Assembly (NCBI GenBank): GCA_046327715.1
Contig: JAXLXY010000001.1
Location: forward strand, 372,001 to 436,000
Length of the DNA: 64,000 nt
Direction of reading: 5' to 3'
Source: JADJOM01 sp046327715
Lineage (GTDB): Bacteria > Gemmatimonadota > Gemmatimonadetes > Gemmatimonadales > GWC2-71-9
The translations under genes were made by a program, and so were the position numbers. Numbering within the stretch: the stretch's first letter is position 1; every line of letters begins with the position of its first letter. Shown here piece by piece: positions 42,539-53,613 of this stretch. A model generated the notes under the pieces. That model saw nothing but the letters and a program-made list of their open reading frames with translations, did no database searches and was not told the DNA's origin.

Positions 42539-44467
42539 CTACCCGTACGGGTCGGTGGTCCGCTTGAGCCCGGTGACGCTGCGCCCCGTCGGCTCCTGGC
42601 GCTCCACCCGCTTGCCGAGCTGGGCGGTGAAGTACGCCAGCACGTGGTCGGGCCGGGCGCGGCGCGTGGCGTGCAGGGCCCGCCGCACGTCGTCCTCGCG
42701 CCGACCGTCGATCAGGGCCTCGACCTTCGGGGCGGTGACCGACGGGTCCAGCGCGCGCAGCTGGCGGGCCACGGCCTGGGGGAACGGCAGGTCGGCGGCC
42801 GGCGGGAAGCGCTCCACCCCGGCGCGGCCCGGCAGCATGGCCGGCCGCGGGAACCGCACGAAGAGCGGCTGGGTGAAGTGCGGGTGGCGCACCATGAGCT
42901 CGCCCTTGGGGAGCGCGGCCAGCTTGGCACGGGTGGCCGGGGAGAGGATGGCGTAGCCGGGCGTCGCGATCTCGTCCATGTCCATGCGGCCCAGCAGCGA
43001 CGTGCCGGCATTGCCCACCACCCGGCGCAGCACCTGGCTGCGGAACTGCTGGGCCGAGAAGAGCACCAGGCCGAGGTAGCGGCCGCGCTCGCTCAGCTCG
43101 AGCAGCATGCGCCGGACGTAGGTGTCCGGGCCGTCGGCGGGGGCGTACTTGTTGAGCTCGTCCACGAAGACCACCACGTGGTCCACCCCGAGGTCGCGCC
43201 GCTCGAGGTGCTCCTTGAGCTTGGAGACCACCCGGGCGAAAACCAGGTCCTGCGCCAGCGGGTCGACCCCGGCCACGTCGATGACGTGGACGCTCCGGTC
43301 GCGGAAGGCGCCCCACGGCAGGTCGCTCGACTGGCCGTCGTCGGTCACCAGCCCCTTGGCCCGGACGCTGATGTTCCCGAGCCGGTTGCGGACCTTACGG
43401 ATGGTGGCCAGGTGGTGGTTGCGCCACACCTCGCTCCCCTTGGCCTGCACCTCCATGAAGTCGAAGATGCGGCGGAAGAAGTCCTCGAGGTCGGCGAAGC
43501 TGCGCACCTCCAGCGTCTCCTCCGACAGGGTGATGTCGCGGAACTCGCGCCCCACCACCCGTTCACCCAGGAAGTCGATGAAGGCGCCGGCCTTGGCATC
43601 GACGTCATCCTTGTTGAGCAGCACCTCGGCGTAGTCGAGCACCTCGCGCAGCCCCCAGACCAGCGGCACCGTGTTGCCGGCCAGCGCCTCGTGGGTCCGC
43701 AGGGTGTTGAGGTTGACGCCGTCGGCCTTGTAGGGCGCGTGGTAGGTGACGTCGGGAAACGGCTCCGGCCGGAGCCCCAGCCGGGCGTACAGCCGGTGAT
43801 CCTCGTCGGAGAGGTCCGCGGGCTGATCGAGGAAGCAGAGGTCGGGACCCTTCACGTTGAAGCAGACCGCGGCCACGCTGCCCTTGTGGGCCGGGAACGC
43901 CTGGAAGATGCTCGACAGCAGGAATTCCACCGCGCTCGTCTTGGTGGCCAGGCCGGAGACGCCGGTGATGTTGAGGTGGGCCGCCTCGGGTCCGAGCAGG
44001 AAGTCGGCGTCGAGGAAGATCGGCGCCTCGAGCCCGCCGGCGGCGTAGACCCCCGCCGGGATGCCGGTGGGCTTGCCTGGCGCCAGGAAGGCATCCATGC
44101 GAAGCGCGGTGACCACGTCGGCGTCACCCGCGAGGTGGACGGCGCCCAGGGGCACCGGCTGCAGCGGCTCCTCGGGAAGCTGCCGCAGCACCGCGGCGGT
44201 GTAGAGCCGGATCTCGGTACGCTCGGTCGGCGCGTCGCCGGCGGTGGCGGGATCGCCGTCGGCGCCGATGACGTCGTGGATCGGGGTGAGCAGGTCGGAG
44301 TAGGCGAATCCGTCGGTGACGATGCCGAACACGGTGCGGCCCGCGGCCTCCACCCGGACGATTGCCCCGATCCCGACCGGCGACTCCCGCGCGGTCCAGA
44401 AGTGGAACTGGTGCGGGGTCGAGGGCTTGAGCTCGGTCGCGACGACGCGGCCGATGGGGGCGGTCAT
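42539..44467 (-). CDS. herA: HerA-type ATPase/translocase
   Basis: A 642-residue product. ATG 44467 overlaps nurA by ATGA; the long N-terminal extension to 44836 is a shadow. An N-terminal HAS-barrel (IGRVVATELKP ... GIGAIVRVE) precedes a P-loop of the FtsK/HerA type, GVSGLATKTS (169-178), and Walker B VVVFVDELNKY (about 430). The C-terminus has the DUF87-like arginine-rich tail. HerA forms a hexameric DNA translocase that works with NurA in end resection; the next gene upstream is NurA, which supports the call. Confidence 0.87.
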   Translation of the reverse strand: MTAPIGRVVATELKPSTPHQFHFWTARESPVGIGAIVRVEAAGRTVFGIVTDGFAYSDLLTPIHDVIGADGDPATAGDAPTERTEIRLYTAAVLRQLPEEPLQPVPLGAVHLAGDADVVTALRMDAFLAPGKPTGIPAGVYAAGGLEAPIFLDADFLLGPEAAHLNITGVSGLATKTSAVEFLLSSIFQAFPAHKGSVAAVCFNVKGPDLCFLDQPADLSDEDHRLYARLGLRPEPFPDVTYHAPYKADGVNLNTLRTHEALAGNTVPLVWGLREVLDYAEVLLNKDDVDAKAGAFIDFLGERVVGREFRDITLSEETLEVRSFADLEDFFRRIFDFMEVQAKGSEVWRNHHLATIRKVRNRLGNISVRAKGLVTDDGQSSDLPWGAFRDRSVHVIDVAGVDPLAQDLVFARVVSKLKEHLERRDLGVDHVVVFVDELNKYAPADGPDTYVRRMLLELSERGRYLGLVLFSAQQFRSQVLRRVVGNAGTSLLGRMDMDEIATPGYAILSPATRAKLAALPKGELMVRHPHFTQPLFVRFPRPAMLPGRAGVERFPPAADLPFPQAVARQLRALDPSVTAPKVEALIDGRREDDVRRALHATRRARPDHVLAYFTAQLGKRVERQEPTGRSVTGLKRTTDPYG

Positions 44468-45393
44468 TCGCCGCTCGCCCGGAGGTACTCCTCCACCGCG
44501 CGGATGCCGTAGAGCAGCCGGTCCCACCGCGGATCCGGGGCGCTCACCGGGCAGCGCTCGGCCAGCAGCCAGCGGGAGAGCTGGTCGGCCCGGGCCACGG
44601 TCTCCGGCGTGGCGGCCGCCTCGATGCGCACGAGGCCATGGAGCAGGTTCTTCCCCTGCCAGGGCCACAGCCGCAGGGCCCACGAGTACACGGGGGCCAC
44701 CCGGCCGCCGGCCGGCTCGAACACCGGGGAGCGGGTGCCGGCGGGAAGCCGGAGGTAGTGCTCGAGGTCGCCGCCGCCGAACGGCAGCGTGGCGTGGCTC
44801 TTGGCCACGCCGAGCATGCGGCCATCGGTGGCCCACTGGGGGCTCTCGGAGAGCGCGCCGTCGATGAGCAGCCAGGCGTTGGAGGCGCTGCGGTAGCGAT
44901 GGCCGATCTCGACCTCGAGCCGGCCCCGGGCGGCGTCGACCTCGCGCCGGGCCAGCTGGAAATCCTTGACCGGATGGGGAGGCTCGTCCTCGGGGATCTC
45001 GACCGCGCCGTGGCCCTCGATGGCGTCGCCCAGGTCGCGCAGCACCTCGGGGCGGGCGATCACCAGCCGGCGGCGCGCCGCCTCGGCCACGTGCAGCTGG
45101 CGGTCCCGCCGCTCCAGCACCGCCGCGGCGATCTCGGCCACGACCACCGGGCTCGCGCCGGCGTACGCCATCACTTCATAGCGCTGGGTGCCGTCGAGGA
45201 AGGCGAGCGTGCCGGGCCAGGGCTCCGGGGCGCCCACCGGGTGGCCGCCCACGCGGAGGTCTTCCACCAGGCGCGCGGGGCGGATGGTCGCCTCCTCGGC
45301 CCGGCCCTCGCTGGCGGCGGGGATCCAGGTCGCGGGGGTGAACCCGCACGCCGCCACCGCGCGACGCAGCCGGGTCCACCCCCGCGTGGTCAC
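44464..45393 (-). CDS. nurA: NurA-domain nuclease
   Basis: A 309-residue product from GTG 45393, which overlaps the aminotransferase stop by GTGA. The NurA metal site elements are visible: D67 in FLDGTQR, D178 in WLLIDGAL and K198 in GVAKSH. NurA is a 5'-3' exo/endonuclease stimulated by HerA. The overlapping herA gene makes a HerA-NurA operon, best known from archaea and some bacteria. Whether it serves recombination repair or defence here is not decidable from sequence. Confidence 0.83.
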   Translation of the reverse strand: MTTRGWTRLRRAVAACGFTPATWIPAASEGRAEEATIRPARLVEDLRVGGHPVGAPEPWPGTLAFLDGTQRYEVMAYAGASPVVVAEIAAAVLERRDRQLHVAEAARRRLVIARPEVLRDLGDAIEGHGAVEIPEDEPPHPVKDFQLARREVDAARGRLEVEIGHRYRSASNAWLLIDGALSESPQWATDGRMLGVAKSHATLPFGGGDLEHYLRLPAGTRSPVFEPAGGRVAPVYSWALRLWPWQGKNLLHGLVRIEAAATPETVARADQLSRWLLAERCPVSAPDPRWDRLLYGIRAVEEYLRASGE

Positions 45394-46589
45394 GTCTCGC
45401 CCAGCGTCCGGACCAGGTTGAGCAGGCGCTCGAGCGCGGTGTCGAGGTCCTTGTCGGAGACCGCATAGCTCATCCGGACCCAGCGGTCGTCGCCGAAGGC
45501 GGCCCCGGGCACGAGCGCCACGCCGGCCGCCATCGCCCGCTCGCAGAAGGCGGTGCCGGTGTAGTCGTGCAGCCGGGTGACGCCGTCGACACGGAAGAAG
45601 AAGTAGAAGGCGCCCGTCGGCTCCACGAACTCCACCCCGGGCGCCTCGGCCCGGAACCGCGACACCACGGTATCCCGGCGGCGGCGGAAGGCGTTCACCA
45701 TCTTCGCCACGTCGGCATCGACCCGCTCGTCGCCGAAGGCGGTGGCGGCCGCCCACTGGGCCGGGTGGTTGGCGGCGGTGGTGGTCTGCGACTGCAGCGC
45801 CCCCATGGCGCGGACCAGCGGCATCGGCGCGTAGGCCGCCCCGATGCGCCAGCCCGTCATGGCGTAGGCCTTGGCGGCCCCGTAGATCAGCACCACCCGC
45901 TCCAGCAGCTCGTCGGGCAGGTCGAGGAACGACGGTGCCGGCCCGTTGCCGTAGTAGATCCGGCGGTAGATCTCGTCGGCGATGATCCAGACCCCGTGCT
46001 TGCGGGCCCATTCCGCGATCGCCTTGATCTCGGTGGCGGAATAGGTGGCGCCGGTGGGGTTGCAGGGGGAGCAGACGATGAGCCCCTTCACCAGCTTGTC
46101 GTACCTGGCCTCGAGGTCCTTCACGCTGACCTTGAGCCCCCACTCGGGATCGCCGGTCACGGCGACCGGCTCCGCGCGGCAGAGGTGCACGATCTGCGGG
46201 TACGACACCCACGCCGGCGTGGGGATCAGCACCTTGTCCTTGGGCCCGAACAGCGAGAAGCAGGCGTTGAAGATCGACTGCTTGGAGCCGTTGCTGATGA
46301 TGATCTGGTCCGGGTTGATCGCCCGCCCGCCGGAGAGGAGCGAGAGGTTCCGCGCCACCGCCGTGCGCAGCTCCACGATGCCGGGATTCGCCGCGTACCG
46401 GGTGTATCCCTTCTGGATGGCCTGGATGCCCGCGTCGGCCACCAGCTTCGGGGTGTCGAAGTCGGGCTCCCCGACGCTCAGGTCGATGATGTCCTCGCCC
46501 GCCGCGCGGCGGCGCTTGGTCTCATTGCTGATGGCGACGGTCTCGGACGGCTTCAGGTAGGCGAGGTTGGGCGACAGGCTTTCGGACAT
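45390..46589 (-). CDS. Class I/II pyridoxal-phosphate aminotransferase (aspartate aminotransferase type)
   Basis: A 399-residue fold-type I enzyme; ATG 46589 chosen (a longer start at 46616 is less likely). The PLP lysine is K240 in YGAAKAYAMTGWRIG, with N177 (CNPTG), D205 and Y208 (DEIYRR) and the substrate arginine R378-region (DDRWVRMSYAVS). The residue usually Ser before the lysine (SxSK) is Ala here. The length and the segment VGEPDFDTP match AspC of the Thermus type, which makes aspartate or prephenate-derived amino acids. First gene of an operon with nurA and herA. Confidence 0.92.
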   Translation of the reverse strand: MSESLSPNLAYLKPSETVAISNETKRRRAAGEDIIDLSVGEPDFDTPKLVADAGIQAIQKGYTRYAANPGIVELRTAVARNLSLLSGGRAINPDQIIISNGSKQSIFNACFSLFGPKDKVLIPTPAWVSYPQIVHLCRAEPVAVTGDPEWGLKVSVKDLEARYDKLVKGLIVCSPCNPTGATYSATEIKAIAEWARKHGVWIIADEIYRRIYYGNGPAPSFLDLPDELLERVVLIYGAAKAYAMTGWRIGAAYAPMPLVRAMGALQSQTTTAANHPAQWAAATAFGDERVDADVAKMVNAFRRRRDTVVSRFRAEAPGVEFVEPTGAFYFFFRVDGVTRLHDYTGTAFCERAMAAGVALVPGAAFGDDRWVRMSYAVSDKDLDTALERLLNLVRTLGET

Positions 46590-46766
46590 GCCAGAGTCCT
46601 GCTGGGGTGGATGCACGCCGGCGGATGGGGGAGCGACCCTCGAATGCGGCGGGGCGGACGGCGAAAAGTCCCTCTGGCGCGGGGCCGTGTCAACTGGTCA
46701 ACCGGCGGCCCGCGGGTTACCTTCCTCCCGCGATTCACACTGGCTTTTTGACAACTGAGGACGGCG

Positions 46767-48257
46767 ATGTCGGGATTGACGGAATTGTCGCTCGCGCCCG
46801 CGGTGGCGGGGGCGCTGGAGTCGTTTGGGTGCCGCGCGGACGACCCCGCGGTGCGCGACCAGGTGCCCCCCGCGGCGCGGGGCACCAACCTCGCGCTGGC
46901 CTGGCCCCCCGCGGCGCGGTACGCCGCGCCGGCGCTGGCCGGCCTGGTGAGCGCCCTCAGCCAGCACGACCGCCAGGCCCTGATCCTGGTCCCGCCCCAC
47001 GCGCTCGACGAGTGGGCCGCCGTCCTCCTCCCCCTGGTGCAGGCCGCCGGTCTTTCGGCCGCGGTCGCCCAGGAACCGGCCCGCGCCACCCGGCGCCTCC
47101 GTGAGGGCCGGCTCCGCCTCCTCCTCACCACCCCGGATACGGCCCTGGCGCTGCTCACCCGCAGCGCGCTCAAGGCCGAGGCGCTTGGCCACGTGGTGCT
47201 GGCGTGGCCCGAGCTCTATCCCGCCGACGAGCCGCTGGCCGCGCTGATGCAGGACGTCCCGGCCGAGGCCCAGCGCATCGTCATCCTGGCACGGACCGCA
47301 GCCAGCCACCCGGTGCTCGAGCGCTACGCCCGTCGGGCGCTGCTGCAGGGGCCGCTCGCCGCGGCGCCGGCAGCCGATCGCGCCGCGCCGGTCGAGGTCC
47401 GGATGGCCGTGGTCGGATGGGCCCAGCGGGCCGGCGCCCTCGCGCGTCTGCTCGAGGCCGAGGACCCGGCGCGCGTCACCGTCTGGTGCGCCGACGCGCG
47501 GAGCGCGGCGCAGGCCGTGGCGACGCTCCCGGTGGCCGACGCCTCGCTGGTGGTGACCACCGCGCTGCCCGAGGCGGGGAGCCTCATCGTGGCGTGGGAC
47601 CTCCCCACCCCGTCACGCCTGGCCGAACTGCGGGCGCTGGGCGAGGTGGTGCTCCTGGTGCCGCCGCACGCCGTGGGCTACGTGACCCAGGTGACCGCCA
47701 AGGCCACGCGGGTGCGGTTCGCCGGCCCGGCCGACCAGGCGCGGGAGTCCGCGGCGCGGCGGCGGGAGGCCACGGAGGCGGAGATCGCCCGGGGCGACCT
47801 CGAGGGGGAACTGCTGGCGCTGGCGCCGCTGTTCGAACGGCACGACCCGGCGCTGGTCGCCGCGGCGCTTGCGCGGCAGCTGCGCGCCGTCCCGGCCCCC
47901 GTCGAGACCGCGGGGGCCGCCGGCGGGGCCGCGGCCGCAACCGGCGGGAAGGCCCAGGTCTGGATCGGCGTGGGCAAGAAGGATGGGGCGGGCCCGGGCG
48001 ACGTGGTGGCCGCGCTGGCGCGCGACGCCGGGGTGCAGGCCGACAAGATCGGCCGGATCGAGGTACGGGAGCTGTTCTGCCTGGTGGAGGTGCCGGCGGC
48101 CGACGCGGAGGGGATCGCGCGCGCCATCTCCGGGAAGACGATCCGGCGGCGGCAGGTGGTGGCGAAGGTGGACCAGGGCCGCCCGGCGCCTAGCGGCGAT
48201 TCACGTGGTCCTTCAAAGCCGATCCGGCGCGGAAAACCGGCGCCACGGAAGCCTTGA
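46767..48257 (+). CDS. DEAD-box-derived protein lacking ATPase motifs, with DbpA-type RNA-binding domain
   Basis: A 496-residue product that aligns in outline with DEAD-box RNA helicases, but every catalytic motif is changed. Motif I is NLALAWPPAARY (41-52) instead of an A-TGSGKT loop; motif Ia ALILVPPHAL (71-80) is recognisable; Ib is LLTTPDTALALL; motif II is VLAWPELY (144-151) instead of VLDEAD; motif III has no SAT. The C-terminal part is intact: QVWIGVGKKDGAGPGD from residue 397 is a DbpA RNA-binding domain, followed by a basic tail. It probably binds RNA (rRNA-type target in DbpA) without hydrolysing ATP. Confidence 0.8.
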   Translation: MSGLTELSLAPAVAGALESFGCRADDPAVRDQVPPAARGTNLALAWPPAARYAAPALAGLVSALSQHDRQALILVPPHALDEWAAVLLPLVQAAGLSAAVAQEPARATRRLREGRLRLLLTTPDTALALLTRSALKAEALGHVVLAWPELYPADEPLAALMQDVPAEAQRIVILARTAASHPVLERYARRALLQGPLAAAPAADRAAPVEVRMAVVGWAQRAGALARLLEAEDPARVTVWCADARSAAQAVATLPVADASLVVTTALPEAGSLIVAWDLPTPSRLAELRALGEVVLLVPPHAVGYVTQVTAKATRVRFAGPADQARESAARRREATEAEIARGDLEGELLALAPLFERHDPALVAAALARQLRAVPAPVETAGAAGGAAAATGGKAQVWIGVGKKDGAGPGDVVAALARDAGVQADKIGRIEVRELFCLVEVPAADAEGIARAISGKTIRRRQVVAKVDQGRPAPSGDSRGPSKPIRRGKPAPRKP

Positions 48258-48477
48258 TGGTCATGGCGCGCCCGGTCCGCGGGTTGCGGGCGGTGCGCGC
48301 CGCCCGCTTGCGGGTCTCGAAGCTGCCGAAGCCGGTGATCTGGACCTTGCGGCCCCGGCGGAGCTCGCCGGCGATGAGCCCGTCGGCCCCGAAGATGGCC
48401 TCGACGATGCGCACCGCGTCGGCCTTGGAGCGATCCAGGGTGGTGGCGAGGGCCCGCGCGAGCTGCTGTTTGGTCAC
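48190..48477 (-). CDS. HU/IHF-family DNA-binding protein
   Basis: A 95-residue product from GTG 48477 with GGAGCG upstream. The alpha-helical dimerisation part and the beta-arm signature GFGSFETRKRAARTARNPRT (about 48-67) with the proline-bearing arm tip are typical of HU. It bends and compacts DNA. Its 3' end overlaps the degenerate-helicase gene tail-to-tail by 68 bp. HU rather than IHF is likely because no partner gene is near. Confidence 0.93.
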   Translation of the reverse strand: MTKQQLARALATTLDRSKADAVRIVEAIFGADGLIAGELRRGRKVQITGFGSFETRKRAARTARNPRTGRAMTIKASVAPVFRAGSALKDHVNRR

Positions 48478-48633
48478 GAGGCGCTCCTGCGGCGTCCAGG
48501 GGTGGCAGGAAGAGGGCGGGCATAATAGCGCCCCGCTCCGACGCGCCGCAAGCGGCGCCGTCACGCTCGCTTGACCCCGCTGGCCGCCCGCCGTATCCTC
48601 AGCGCTCCCACTCCCACCCCAGAGGCTGGCCGG

Positions 48634-49239
48634 ATGTATCACGGCTCGCGACCCGGCTGGATCGAGGTCATCACCGGCGTCATGTTCAGCGGCAAGAGCG
48701 AGGAGCTCATCCGCCGCATCCGCCGGGGCATCATCGCGCGCCGCCGGGTCCAGGTGTTCAAGTCCCACCTCGACGCGCGTTACGCCGGGCTCTACACGGT
48801 CTCCACCCACGACGGGCGGGAGCTCGAGGCCACGCCGGTGGACGCCGCGGCGGAGATCTTCCGCCTGGTGCGCCCGGACACCGAGCTGGTGGGCATCGAC
48901 GAGGCGCAGTTCCTCGACCCCGAGATCGTGACGGTGGCGAGCGCGCTGGCGGCGCGCGGGGTGCGGGTCATCCTCGCCGGCACCGACACCGACTTCCGGG
49001 GCGAGCCCTTCGGCGCGATGGGCAACCTGCTCGCCATCGCCGAGACGGTGGACAAGCTGCAGGCCATCTGCGTCATCTGCGGCGACCTCGCCACCCGCAA
49101 CCAGCGCCTGGTCGACGGCAAGCCGGCGCGGTACGACTCCCCCACGATCCTGGTGGGCGGCCGCGAGTCCTACGAGGCCCGCTGCCGGCACTGCCACCGC
49201 GTGCCCCGCAAGGACGAGGACCAGACGGCGCTGCTGTAG
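48634..49239 (+). CDS. tdk: Thymidine kinase
   Basis: A 201-residue type II thymidine kinase; ATG 48634 chosen over an upstream start. The P-loop is GVMFSGKSEEL (about 14-24), the Walker B-like DEAQF near residue 89, and the zinc lasso has CVIC and CRHC pairs. The lid region ICGDLATRNQRLVDGKPA is family-typical. It phosphorylates thymidine to dTMP, complementing the nucleoside phosphorylase at 14775 in thymidine salvage. Confidence 0.96.
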   Translation: MYHGSRPGWIEVITGVMFSGKSEELIRRIRRGIIARRRVQVFKSHLDARYAGLYTVSTHDGRELEATPVDAAAEIFRLVRPDTELVGIDEAQFLDPEIVTVASALAARGVRVILAGTDTDFRGEPFGAMGNLLAIAETVDKLQAICVICGDLATRNQRLVDGKPARYDSPTILVGGRESYEARCRHCHRVPRKDEDQTALL

Positions 49240-49349
49240 GCCGCTCGTCGGCTCGACGGCTTGGCAGCCGTAAACGACAGTCGTCCCGCGACCACGGGGC
49301 CCGACCCGCGTGGCGCCCGCATCCCCTTCCCCTACCTCCGCCCCCGCCC

Positions 49350-49976
49350 ATGTTTCACGTCGCGCTGACCGGCAACATCGCCGCGGGCAAGTCGACGGTC
49401 GCCGGGCTGCTCGCCGGCTGGGGGGCCACGGTCATCGACGCCGACCAGCTGGCCCGCGAAGCGCAGGCCCCGGGGACTCCGACCCTCGCCGCCATCGCGG
49501 CGGCCTTCGGCGCGGAGGTCCTCACCCCCGCCGGGGCGCTCGACCGCCCCCGGCTGCGGGCGCTGGTCCTGGCCGATCCCGCGCGCCGGCGGGTCCTCGA
49601 GGGGATCGTGCACCCGGCCGTGGCGGCGCGGCGCGAGGCGCTGGTGCAGGAGGCCGCGGCGCGCGGCGTCGGCCTCGTGGTGAGCGACATCCCGCTGCTC
49701 TTCGAGGCGCTCGATCCCGCGGCGTTCGACGCCGTGATCCTGGTGGATGCGCCGGAGGCGGTGCGGCTGGCGCGGCTGGCGGACCGGCCGGGCCTCAGCG
49801 CGGCCGAGGCGCGGGCGCTGGTCGCGGCCCAGCTGCCGGCGGCCCGGAAGCGGGAGTGGCGCGGCCCGCGGGGGGAGGGGGTGCTGCTGATCGAGAACGA
49901 CGGCGACCACGCGACCCTCGAGGCACGCACCCGCGCGGTATGGGACCTGCTCCGGGCCCGCGCCGCCGGCGGGTGA
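49350..49976 (+). CDS. coaE: Dephospho-CoA kinase
   Basis: A 208-residue P-loop kinase. Walker A is GNIAAGKST (8-16; the commoner form is GxxGSGKST), with VIDADQLAR (about 29-37), HPAV (about 89) and LLFEALDPAAFDAVILV, all as in CoaE. It phosphorylates the 3'-hydroxyl of dephospho-CoA, the last CoA step. Residues 150-170 carry the adenine lid. It probably precedes gcvH as a separate transcript, since a promoter lies between. Confidence 0.93.
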   Translation: MFHVALTGNIAAGKSTVAGLLAGWGATVIDADQLAREAQAPGTPTLAAIAAAFGAEVLTPAGALDRPRLRALVLADPARRRVLEGIVHPAVAARREALVQEAAARGVGLVVSDIPLLFEALDPAAFDAVILVDAPEAVRLARLADRPGLSAAEARALVAAQLPAARKREWRGPRGEGVLLIENDGDHATLEARTRAVWDLLRARAAGG

Positions 49977-50013
49977 ATGGATATGCAGCGGGCCGCCGCC
50001 GGCCGGCCCCTAC

Positions 50014-50042
50014 TTGATATGGCATCCGGCGGCGTCTATCGT
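50014..50042 (+). promoter_or_regulatory. Candidate sigma-70-type promoter of gcvH
   Basis: TTGATA (50014-50019) and TATCGT (50037-50042) are separated by 17 bp. The predicted transcript would start near 50049 and have a leader of about 22 nt before GTG 50072. Both hexamers match the consensus at four or more positions; it was the best promoter pair noticed in the window. Confidence 0.45.
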
Positions 50043-50071
50043 TGCCGCACGCAACCCTTCCGGAGCTTCCC

Positions 50072-50461
50072 GTGGCCAATGTTCCCGCCGACCTCCTCTA
50101 CACCCCCGAGCACGAGTGGGTGCGGAAGACCAAGGACCCCAAGGTGGTGGAGATCGGGATCACCGACTTCGCCCAGGGCGAACTGGGCGACATCGTCTTC
50201 CTGGACCTCCCCAAGGCCGGTGCCAGCTTCAGCCGGATGGGCGTCTTCGGCACGGTCGAGGCGGTGAAGGCGGTCTCGGAGCTGTTCTGCCCGGTCTCCG
50301 GGACCGTCACCGAGTCGAACGCCGCGCTCGACGGCGACCCGGGGACGGTGAACCGGGACCCCTATGGCGCCGGCTGGATGGTGCGGTTGACGCTGGCCGA
50401 CCCCGCCGAGCTCGGCACGCTGCTCAGCGCCGCGGACTACGCGGCCAAGATCGCGGGCTGA
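50072..50461 (+). CDS. gcvH: Glycine cleavage system H protein
   Basis: A 129-residue lipoyl-carrier protein. GTG 50072 is chosen because GGAG at 50062-50065 has correct spacing; an ATG at 50042 lacks this. The start of the fold (YTPEHEWVR) and the lipoyl-lysine K66 in GTVEAVKAVSEL are canonical. It shuttles the aminomethyl group from GcvP to GcvT. It is followed by gcvP, 178 bp downstream, and a LipM-like gene that could supply its octanoyl group; gcvT is absent here. Confidence 0.96.
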   Translation: MANVPADLLYTPEHEWVRKTKDPKVVEIGITDFAQGELGDIVFLDLPKAGASFSRMGVFGTVEAVKAVSELFCPVSGTVTESNAALDGDPGTVNRDPYGAGWMVRLTLADPAELGTLLSAADYAAKIAG

Positions 50462-50639
50462 CCCCGGCCCTCCGCGGCGCCTCACGGGCAATGTCCCGGG
50501 GGCGCCGCGCCGCAGGGGGAGCGCGGGCGCGCTCCCGACAGTGCCGGATGGTCGGTGAGCCGTCGGCAGCGAGATCGTTCCCGGGCGTGGCCGCAGGCCG
50601 GCGCCCCATCTCCTGACACGCAGACGAGCCCCCCCGCGC

Positions 50640-53540
<2,901 letters not shown>

Positions 53541-53550
53541 GCGGGGGAAA

Positions 53551-53602
53551 GGCGGTTCGGCGGTTCGGCGAATCGCCTAATCGCCCAATCGCCCAATCGC
53601 CC
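53551..53602 (+). repeat. Intergenic octamer repeats between gcvP and the LipM-like gene
   Basis: Two copies of GGCGGTTC (53551-53566) are followed by four near-identical copies of AATCGCCC (53571-53602; the first ends in T). The units are related to the inverse of each other (GGCGAATCGCC) and to the GGCGGCTC repeat after gyrB. Confidence 0.8.
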
Positions 53603-53613
53603 AACCACCCCCG

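Noticed and set aside
44468..44836. N-terminal extension of HerA
   Set aside because: It overlaps NurA out of frame; the four-base ATGA overlap sets the start at 44467.
50462..50639. Glycine riboswitch between gcvH and gcvP
   Set aside because: No tandem aptamer-like pattern with a conserved core could be seen; the gap is only GC-rich and short.
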